64,000 bases of DNA from the NCBI GenBank assembly GCA_003349885.1, contig QFXC01000011.1, positions 248,001-312,000 on the forward strand, in the 5' to 3' direction. A program made the position numbers and the translations under genes. The notes under the pieces were generated by a model. The model did no database searches. It had not been told where the DNA came from and saw only the letters and a program-made list of their open reading frames with translations. Below are positions 57,744 to 64,000 of this stretch, in pieces. Position 1 is the stretch's first letter; each line of letters begins with the position of its first letter. The DNA is from an endosymbiont of Galathealinum brachiosum (GTDB lineage: Bacteria; Pseudomonadota; Gammaproteobacteria; SZUA-229).

Positions 57744-58467
57744 GTGTATATTGTGCCAGTGAAGCCTTATTAATTGGAGACTTGAAAATTAATTTCGAGT
57801 CAGTTTTTTTTATTTTTTCCACAGAAGCTGTGGATAACTCTGTGGAGAACTTATGTTTTAAGACAAAAACTCCTCATTCCAGCGCGCCCTCTATTAAATT
57901 GATCATTTTTTAATCACTCATAAAACCCATATAATACAGTAGGTTAGAGAACCAATACAGCTCAAACACTATAGATATAGTAGTTTTAACTTTATAACTT
58001 AAACTGTCATTGGCAATGTGTATAAGTATTTCCTTGAATGGATATTTTACTCTCAAATTTAATACATTTGAGCAGTAATACATCACGCTTACACTCTTTA
58101 ATTAAAGTAACACTTTAACGTATCGAATATAACTCATTGAATTATATAGAATTAAACTTTTATCCACTAAACCTGTGGATAAGACTGTTGATAACAGTTG
58201 AATACAGGCTTAAATTCTCCTGTTTTATACCCTGTTTGACAGTTTGCTCACATTTTAACCAGCATATTAAACATATAAAAATCAATATGTTATAAAAAAA
58301 AGATCCTGCCTGGTTAAAAAACAACCAGATAGATACTGGGATAAATCCCTTATGTGTATAACACACATAAGGCCTGGTTTATTCATTTAATGACGTACTT
58401 GCTTTTACTGTCCCTGAATTTGCCTTTTTAAATAAACAGGCACATTGAAATTTCCTTGAAAAACAAA
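57744..58467. other. Gene-free region with DnaA-box cluster, origin-like
   Basis: No supportable gene lies in these 724 bases. Matches to the DnaA box TTWTNCACA occur at 57815-57823, 57829-57837, 58017-58025, 58174-58182 and 58353-58361, with one-mismatch copies at 57841-57849, 58160-58168 and 58186-58194. The first two sit as an inverted pair. A GATC-led AT-rich 13-mer-like stretch (GATCATTTTTTAA) is at 57901-57913, and a perfect 10-base hairpin is at 58348-58372. The density and AT richness fit a chromosomal origin. The neighbours (priA, globin) are not those usual for gammaproteobacterial oriC (mnmG, dnaA), so an alternative is a DnaA-titrating or relic region. Confidence 0.6.
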
Positions 58468-58857
58468 TCAATTATCCTGTATCTGTAAACCCATTGCCTG
58501 ATTATCTATAACAATCTGCTTCAACCTTGCCGCAATTACCATTACTTTATCCATCCAGAAAAGAGCCTTACTTTCTTCTAAATTTTGCCCCAGTGTTTCG
58601 CTAAATAGAGCCAGCCAGGTTTCCAGATCCTGCTGTTTTATCCCCAATGGAAAATGCTTACCTATCATATCTATTTTAGGGGGATCATCCAGCCTGCCCC
58701 CCATACTCACCCACCAAAAACCGGTAATACGTTTTTCATGCTCTGCAAAGTCATCAATATGCTGGAAAAAATGGCCTAATTCAGGACTCAGTATCACTTT
58801 TTCATAAAATGCATGCACTACCTTTTCAATTTCTTCATATGAGGGTGTATTTGACAT
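58468..58857 (-). CDS. Truncated haemoglobin, group III type
   Basis: The 129-aa globin shows the group III layout: FYEKVILSPELGHFF, HEKRITGFWWVSMGG, GKHFPLGI (His as likely proximal haem ligand) and DLETWLALFSETL. These proteins bind oxygen or NO; the role here is not known. It sits alone between the origin-like region and the fructosamine-kinase-like gene, divergent from the latter. Confidence 0.85.
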   Translation of the reverse strand: MSNTPSYEEIEKVVHAFYEKVILSPELGHFFQHIDDFAEHEKRITGFWWVSMGGRLDDPPKIDMIGKHFPLGIKQQDLETWLALFSETLGQNLEESKALFWMDKVMVIAARLKQIVIDNQAMGLQIQDN

Positions 58858-58920
58858 ATAAACTTCTGTAAATTATCTAAAATAAACGCTACAGCCTAAC
58901 ACCGAACAAGAGTAAGTCAC

Positions 58921-59796
58921 ATGAACTTGTGGAAACACCTGTCTGATCAAATTAGCCAGCATACACAACAAAAATTTGAAATCAGCTCTCAAACAGCTAC
59001 GGGAGGAGGCTGTATCAATGAAACTTACCGCATCAGTGATGGCAACACTCATTACTTTGTAAAACTCAATAGTGCTAAGTATGGCGATATGTTTGAAACC
59101 GAAGCTTTATCATTACTAGAGCTGTCTAATCGGAGCACCATTCGCATTCCACAACCAGTGTGTTTTGGGCAAACCGATTCACAGGCCTATCTTGTTCTTG
59201 AATTTTTATCTCTCACAGGTCGCCCTGATGCCACTCTATGCGGCCAACAGATAGCCGCTATGCATCGCACTAGTGCCAGTCAATATGGCTGGGATAGAGA
59301 CAACACCATTGGCTCAACGCCACAACAGAACAGGCCGAACAGTAACTGGGTTAAGTTCTGGCGAGAACAACGTTTGCTACCCCAGTTAAAGCTGGCTGCA
59401 GCTAATGGTTACGGCAAGGCATTGTCACCTGTCACTGATCGATTATTAAGCGATTTTGACTGCTTATTCGAAAATTACACCCCTCTACCTTCCATGTTAC
59501 ATGGTGACCTATGGGGAGGTAATGCGGCGGCTCTGGAAGATGGTACGCCGGTAATTTTTGACCCTGCTTTCTACTATGGTGACCGTGAAACCGATATTGC
59601 CATGACCCATCTATTTGGTGGTTTTGACAGACGTTTCTATGATGCTTACAACGAAGCCTGGCCACTGGATGATGGTTTTGCCGTGCGTAAAACTTTTTAT
59701 AATCTGTATCACATCATTAATCACCTTAATCTGTTTGGTACCGGTTACCTTGGACAGGCGGTATCAATGACAGAACGTGTATTAGCTGAAATATAA
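58921..59796 (+). CDS. Fructosamine kinase family protein
   Basis: The 291-aa kinase has the aminoglycoside-phosphotransferase-like fold: GGGCINETYRI at the start, a Lys in FVKLNS, the catalytic LHGDLWGGNAA loop and the DPAFYYGDRETDIAM metal-binding segment. The family phosphorylates ketosamines to reverse protein glycation. Substrate not confirmed from the sequence. It is 108 bases ahead of argS. Confidence 0.9.
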   Translation: MNLWKHLSDQISQHTQQKFEISSQTATGGGCINETYRISDGNTHYFVKLNSAKYGDMFETEALSLLELSNRSTIRIPQPVCFGQTDSQAYLVLEFLSLTGRPDATLCGQQIAAMHRTSASQYGWDRDNTIGSTPQQNRPNSNWVKFWREQRLLPQLKLAAANGYGKALSPVTDRLLSDFDCLFENYTPLPSMLHGDLWGGNAAALEDGTPVIFDPAFYYGDRETDIAMTHLFGGFDRRFYDAYNEAWPLDDGFAVRKTFYNLYHIINHLNLFGTGYLGQAVSMTERVLAEI

Positions 59797-59904
59797 AAAC
59801 GCTGTACTTCTATAACAAAATAAATGCTTTTCAGGCTCAGTAAACTGGTATCCCTTTCTATCTACATGTAAAATTCGCCCTCTGATTTTTTACCGGCCAG
59901 CAAA

Positions 59905-61671
59905 TTGAAAAATACTATCCAGACCCTACTAACTCAGGCACTAAGCAGTCTGAAAACCAGTGGTGTGATTCCATCTGAAACATCACCTGAAATCCAGCTT
60001 ACTCGCACCAAAGACCGTGCGCACGGAGACTTTGCCTGTAACCTGGCAATGACGCTGGCTAAACCTGCTGCTAAAAACCCTCGTGAACTGGCTCAGTTAT
60101 TAATTGACTCAATGCCGGCACATGACGATCTTGATAAAGTTGAAATAGCAGGGCCCGGTTTTATAAATTTCTTTGTGAAACAAAGCAATACGCTAAGCAT
60201 TATCGACACTATCAATACGCAGGCAGAAACTTTTGGCCTGAGTAACATTGGTGCTGGACGTAAAGTTCAGATTGAATTTGTCTCGGCTAACCCAACAGGG
60301 CCTCTTCATGTAGGTCATGGTCGTGGCGCCGCTTATGGCGCAACCGTTGCGACGCTTCTTTCAGCTGTCGGTTTTAATGTACACAGTGAATATTACGTTA
60401 ATGATGCCGGACGTCAGATGGACATACTGGGAACCAGTGTGTGGCTCCGCTACCTTGAACAGTGCGGAGTAGACATTACATTCCCGAGTAATGCTTACAA
60501 AGGCGAATATGTAAAAGATATTGCAGAGCAGCTTTTTGCTCAACATGACAAAAATTTAATGCACCCGGCGACAGCAGTATACGAAGACATTCCAGCTGAT
60601 GAACCCGATGGCGGCGACAAAGAAATTCATATTGACGCTCTTATTAGTCGCGCAAAAACATTACTGGGTGATGAATCGTACCGTCAGGTATTTGATCTGG
60701 GATTAAATCTTATTCTTGATGACATACGAGATGATCTTAAAGGCTTTGGCGTTGAATTTGATGAATGGTTTTCCGAACGCAGTCTGGCAGGGAAAGGTTT
60801 AATTAAACAGGCCGTTGAACGCTTACAGGCCGCTAATTATGTTTATGAAAAAAATGGAGCTCTGTGGTTTAAATCAACTAAATTTGGCGATGAAAAAGAC
60901 AGAGTAGTCGTACGCGACAATGGACAAAGTACTTACTTCGCTTCTGACATTGCTTATCATATGGATAAACTGGACCGAGGCTTTGATCGAGTGATTGATA
61001 TCTGGGGTGCAGATCACCACGGTTATATTCCACGTGTAAAAGCAGCATTACAGGCCCTGGGAAATGATGTAGAAAAACTGGATGTATTATTAGTTCAGTT
61101 TGCCATACTTTATCGTGGTGGAGAGAGAGTTCCTATGTCAACTCGCTCCGGCTCTTTTGTTACCCTACGCGAATTACGAGCTGAAGTTGGTAACGATGCC
61201 GCTCGTTTCTTTTATGTACTGCGCAAATGCGAACAGCATATGGATTTTGATCTGGATCTTGCAAAATCACAAAGTAGTGACAATCCGGTATATTACATAC
61301 AATATGCTCACGCACGTATCTGTAGCGTTTTCCGTCAGGTGAAAGAAAAACAGTTAACTCATGATACTAAAGCAGGAAGCGAGAGCCTGAATCTTTTAAC
61401 TGAAGAGCATGAAACTTCACTCGTCACTTCATTGGCAAAATATCCTGAAATTGTAGAAAAAGCAGCATTAAATGAAGAGCCTCATTTGCTTGCACATTAT
61501 TTACGTGCACTGGCTAACGAACTGCACTCATCTTATAACGTGCAAAATTATAAGTTCATTGTTGAGGACACTAATGTCCGCAATGCGCGCTTATCTTTGA
61601 TTAATGCAACACGTCACGTTTTGCATAATGGCCTTAAATTATTAGGTGTTAGTGCACCGGAAAATATGTAA
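59905..61671 (+). CDS. argS: Arginyl-tRNA synthetase
   Basis: ArgS charges tRNA(Arg). The start is a TTG at 59905, since the N-terminal domain ([15 protein letters not shown]) begins there and no ATG precedes it. The 588-aa protein has the HIGH-like signature [18 protein letters not shown] near residue 130 and MSTRSG as the KMSK equivalent. The C-terminal anticodon domain ends with [22 protein letters not shown]. It precedes the SPOR gene, as in Pseudomonas. Confidence 0.95.
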   Translation: MKNTIQTLLTQALSSLKTSGVIPSETSPEIQLTRTKDRAHGDFACNLAMTLAKPAAKNPRELAQLLIDSMPAHDDLDKVEIAGPGFINFFVKQSNTLSIIDTINTQAETFGLSNIGAGRKVQIEFVSANPTGPLHVGHGRGAAYGATVATLLSAVGFNVHSEYYVNDAGRQMDILGTSVWLRYLEQCGVDITFPSNAYKGEYVKDIAEQLFAQHDKNLMHPATAVYEDIPADEPDGGDKEIHIDALISRAKTLLGDESYRQVFDLGLNLILDDIRDDLKGFGVEFDEWFSERSLAGKGLIKQAVERLQAANYVYEKNGALWFKSTKFGDEKDRVVVRDNGQSTYFASDIAYHMDKLDRGFDRVIDIWGADHHGYIPRVKAALQALGNDVEKLDVLLVQFAILYRGGERVPMSTRSGSFVTLRELRAEVGNDAARFFYVLRKCEQHMDFDLDLAKSQSSDNPVYYIQYAHARICSVFRQVKEKQLTHDTKAGSESLNLLTEEHETSLVTSLAKYPEIVEKAALNEEPHLLAHYLRALANELHSSYNVQNYKFIVEDTNVRNARLSLINATRHVLHNGLKLLGVSAPENM

Positions 61672-61703
61672 TGCCTGCATCTCGTGATTTAAAAGGACGT
61701 CAT

Positions 61704-62288
61704 ATGTCAGATAAAAAATCTGTGCCCGGTTATATATGGATGCTGGCCGGTTTAGTTATTGGTTTATTCGCTTCATTTCTAATGTATCTTGATAAGCAAC
61801 CTGCTGAAGAAGTTAGTTTTACAGAAGCCGTAAAACAGGAGTTAAATAAAGCTCGCGAACAACAGAAACTGGAAGTAAAAACACAACAGAAAGATTTAAG
61901 CACAAACAATAAAGGTGAAACTGAGAATAAAAAACCACGCTTTGAATTTTATACTATTTTATCAGAGCTAGAAGTATTTGTTCCTGAGCCCGAAGTTGAC
62001 AACATAAAAAACAACTCATCTAATAAACAACAACAAAATATTGAAACATCCGCAGGAAAAAAATATTTACTTCAGGCGGGATCATTCAAAAGCAAACAGG
62101 ATGCGGAGCGACTTAAAGCGAGCCTTGCGTTACTCGGTGTTATGTCCTCAATTCAAAGCGTCAACATTAACAGTGACAAATGGCACAGAGTACGTATCGG
62201 TCCATTTAGCAACCCCAATCTATTACGTGAAACACTGAGCACTTTAAAACAAAATAATATACATGCGATGACGATGGAGCTAAAATAG
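61704..62288 (+). CDS. SPOR domain cell-division-type protein
   Basis: The 194-aa form starts at the ATG at 61704 with AAGGA 6-7 bases ahead; the open frame to 61671 overlaps the argS stop codon and lacks support. One transmembrane helix (about 8-28) leads to a charged linker and a C-terminal SPOR domain (YLLQAGSFKSKQDAERLKA, then VRIGPFSN). SPOR domains bind denuded peptidoglycan at the septum. Confidence 0.88.
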   Translation: MSDKKSVPGYIWMLAGLVIGLFASFLMYLDKQPAEEVSFTEAVKQELNKAREQQKLEVKTQQKDLSTNNKGETENKKPRFEFYTILSELEVFVPEPEVDNIKNNSSNKQQQNIETSAGKKYLLQAGSFKSKQDAERLKASLALLGVMSSIQSVNINSDKWHRVRIGPFSNPNLLRETLSTLKQNNIHAMTMELK

Positions 62289-62383
62289 GATACTCAAAAC
62301 CTGCTCAGACTGGTTAAGAATATAATAAAAACAGGAATGCTGGATCACTTTTCAGCTATGTTGTAGATTTTACGGAGTTGTAG

Positions 62384-62779
62384 ATGTTGAAGTTGTTTGA
62401 TAATGCGTGGATGAAGAAATATAAAGAAGAATGGAATAAAGATCCTTATTTAGCGAAAACCCTTAAAGAAGTATGCTTTACCTCTATAATTGGTTATGGT
62501 TTTCCTGATGAAGACAAACCCAGAGCATGTATCGTTGTAGAGGATGGTTACGTCATTGAAGCCGGACATTACATCGATCAACAGTTAAACTGGGATTTGC
62601 GAGCAAAAGAGGGCCACTGGAAAGAATGGATTAATCGAGAAGTAGGTTCTACGGGGCTAGGGCTTGCTTACACCACTGGCAAACTAAAATTTGTTGAGGG
62701 TGATTATAAATCAATGATTAAAAACCCGACCATGGCATCGCCTTTTATTAAAAGCTTTTCTGCAATGGGTCGCATTTAA
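62384..62779 (+). CDS. SCP2 sterol-binding-like protein
   Basis: The 131-aa soluble protein has the SCP-2-like core (NWDLRAKEGHWKEW, GLGLAYTTGKLKFVEGDYKSMIKNPTMASPFIKSF). SCP-2 domains carry lipids in a hydrophobic tunnel. In bacteria the ligand is unknown. An inverted repeat follows it. Confidence 0.8.
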   Translation: MLKLFDNAWMKKYKEEWNKDPYLAKTLKEVCFTSIIGYGFPDEDKPRACIVVEDGYVIEAGHYIDQQLNWDLRAKEGHWKEWINREVGSTGLGLAYTTGKLKFVEGDYKSMIKNPTMASPFIKSFSAMGRI

Positions 62780-62792
62780 ATAAAAACAGAAA

Positions 62793-62815
62793 TAACTCTA
62801 ATAATATTAGAGTTA
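62793..62815. terminator. Stem-loop between the SCP2-like and histidine kinase genes
   Basis: Perfect 10-base arms TAACTCTAAT and ATTAGAGTTA with a 3-base loop lie 14 bases after the SCP2-like stop codon. It has no strong T run, so it is a weak terminator candidate. Confidence 0.45.
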
Positions 62816-62837
62816 CATAATTAACAGGTTACCCTCT

Positions 62838-63761
62838 GTGCATAAGAGTCTGGAAAAAAATCTACCTTTTTTAATTGAAGAATTTTCCAGTAGCGGCACC
62901 TCCATCGATAACCGCTGGAAATCAATACTGCAACGCTTTTTTTCTGACTGCACGCTTTCACATTCAAAACACGCTATAGAAAAATGTCAAATTAATGATC
63001 AGCACAATATTCTTGAAGTCCCTTCAATACTGCTTAAACATGGTTACACGCTAAACACCATAGACTCAGCAACATTATTTAACACCAGCGATATTGAACT
63101 TGCGAACTCACTTCTGAAGTTAACTAAACAGTTTATAACCATAGAAGAAGCCGTAGAAAAAGGCGCCACCGAAGAAAGGTTACGCATTGCACGGGATCTC
63201 CATGATGATGTAGCTGCTCGTATGCTTACGCTTATTCATACAGTTAAAGACGAGCAAACTATTGCGCTGTCACGCAGTATTCTCAAATCACTCAGAAATT
63301 CTATCTATACCCTTGACAATAAATCAACAGCGTCGATACTAGATGCTATAACTGATGTACGCTCCGAAATACAGGATCGCTTAAATTCGATCGGTATGCA
63401 GTTAATATGGCACCAGAGTGACAACCTACAAGGTTTAAGCTTCACACCCAGGCAGCATATAAATTTAAACAGGATGCTACATGAAGTAACGACTAATGTT
63501 ATTAGACATGCTGATGCGGAGTTTATGGAAATCATTATCAATCTCCAGCAATTGCAACTCACTGTCGAAGCAAGTGACAACGGACATGGGTTTGATGTAA
63601 AAAACTGCATACCCGGTAAAGGTTTAAATAATATAAAAACAAGAGCCCAGGAACTGAACGGAAGCGCCAGCTGGTTTAACCTGAATGACCGGGAAACCGG
63701 TGAAAACAAAGGCAGTTGTGTACGAATTAATTTTGTAATCTCTGATACAACTGGACAATAA
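62838..63761 (+). CDS. Cytoplasmic NarL-type histidine kinase (HisKA_3)
   Basis: The 307-aa protein starts at a GTG. It lacks transmembrane helices, has an N-terminal part without a known domain, the HisKA_3 phosphoacceptor ERLRIARDLHDDVAARM (His in DLHDD) and an ATPase domain (HEVTTNVIRHA, DNGHGFD, GKGLNNIKTRA). It is followed by its response regulator after 1 base. Confidence 0.9.
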   Translation: MHKSLEKNLPFLIEEFSSSGTSIDNRWKSILQRFFSDCTLSHSKHAIEKCQINDQHNILEVPSILLKHGYTLNTIDSATLFNTSDIELANSLLKLTKQFITIEEAVEKGATEERLRIARDLHDDVAARMLTLIHTVKDEQTIALSRSILKSLRNSIYTLDNKSTASILDAITDVRSEIQDRLNSIGMQLIWHQSDNLQGLSFTPRQHINLNRMLHEVTTNVIRHADAEFMEIIINLQQLQLTVEASDNGHGFDVKNCIPGKGLNNIKTRAQELNGSASWFNLNDRETGENKGSCVRINFVISDTTGQ

Positions 63762-63762
63762 T

Positions 63763-64000
63763 ATGCAAAATGTACTCATTTTAGAAGATCATCCTGAAAC
63801 ACGTGAATGGCTAACCAGCATAATTCAACAGGCATTCGTTGAAGTTGAGTTATTTGAGGCCTCTAGTCTGGCACAGGCTAGAAAAATCATTAACGATAAC
63901 CAGCTTGATCTCGCTTTAATTGATTTAAATTTACCCGATGGAAACGGGGTAGAAATTATCAGTGAAATCAGCCAGAAATCACCCGACACGTATTGTGTAG
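63763..64000 (+). CDS. Response regulator, 3' part outside the window
   Basis: The frame opens at the ATG at 63763, one base after the kinase stop codon, and runs off the window end. The 79 visible residues are a receiver domain: NVLILEDHPETREWL with the acidic pair, LALIDLNLPDGNGVE with the phosphoacceptor Asp in DLNLPDG. With a HisKA_3 kinase the missing part is probably a LuxR-type DNA-binding domain (inference). Confidence 0.85.
   Translation, partial: MQNVLILEDHPETREWLTSIIQQAFVEVELFEASSLAQARKIINDNQLDLALIDLNLPDGNGVEIISEISQKSPDTYCV

Noticed and set aside
58160..58366. 68-residue open frame on the minus strand within the DnaA-box region
   Set aside because: It has no family resemblance, lies across DnaA boxes and a hairpin, and lacks a clear ribosome site; it looks like a chance frame in AT-rich DNA.

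Overview
The window is a stretch of chromosome from a gammaproteobacterium of moderate-to-low GC. The housekeeping set (ubiA, pyrE, coaBC-dut, argB, bioB/bioF, hemN/hemW/hemH, priA, argS-SPOR, rpmE, split pntAA-pntAB-pntB) fits that class. Several sulfur-linked genes (periplasmic rhodanese, TauE/SafE exporter, a DsrC/TusE-like protein, a DsrE-like domain fused to an anti-sigma factor) together with class I fructose-bisphosphatase suggest a sulfur-oxidising, possibly autotrophic lifestyle. That last point is inference. I see no insertion sequence, prophage or CRISPR array.

Layout. 0-9 kb: a degenerate tRNA-shaped remnant, a FadL/DUF2141/methyltransferase operon, a cupin, a glycosyltransferase, two membrane sensors and a periplasmic rhodanese. 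9-19.5 kb: gor, ubiA, a DUF4124 lectin-like secreted protein, rluE, a 5'-3' exonuclease, malate dehydrogenase plus a short malic enzyme, a secreted nuclease overlapping rpmE, and hemW. 19.5-25.1 kb: a Cys-rich secreted protein divergent from an ECF sigma factor and an anti-sigma factor with an extracytoplasmic DsrE-like domain, then an AmpG-type permease. 25-33 kb: xthA, pyrE, TauE/SafE, a diguanylate cyclase, comF, bioB and bioF separated by a REP-like palindrome. 33-45 kb: hemN, YbaK, two DUF6316 paralogues, MazG-like, the cysteine-less DsrC-like protein, fetAB, radC, coaBC-dut, phosphomannomutase, argB. 45-57.7 kb: TPR protein, pnt operon, hemH, DUF523, Sel1 protein, an uncharacterised MotA/MotB-like pair, fbp, FHA protein, priA. 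57.7-58.5 kb: an AT-rich gene-free region with a cluster of DnaA boxes that looks like a replication origin. 58.5-64 kb: truncated haemoglobin, fructosamine-kinase-like gene, argS, SPOR protein, SCP2-like protein, and a NarL-type two-component pair cut by the window edge.

The most notable observations are: (1) the ECF sigma/anti-sigma pair whose anti-sigma factor carries a probable periplasmic DsrE-like domain, a candidate sulfur-sensing switch; (2) the DnaA-box-rich 724-bp region beside priA; (3) a DsrC-like protein lacking both catalytic cysteines; (4) an ion-driven MotA/ExbB-like plus MotB/ExbD-like pair of unknown function; (5) two genes (AmpG-like and DUF523) whose conserved N-termini continue upstream of the first canonical start codon with no ATG/GTG/TTG available; and (6) a terminator hairpin that also lies inside a signal-peptide coding region.
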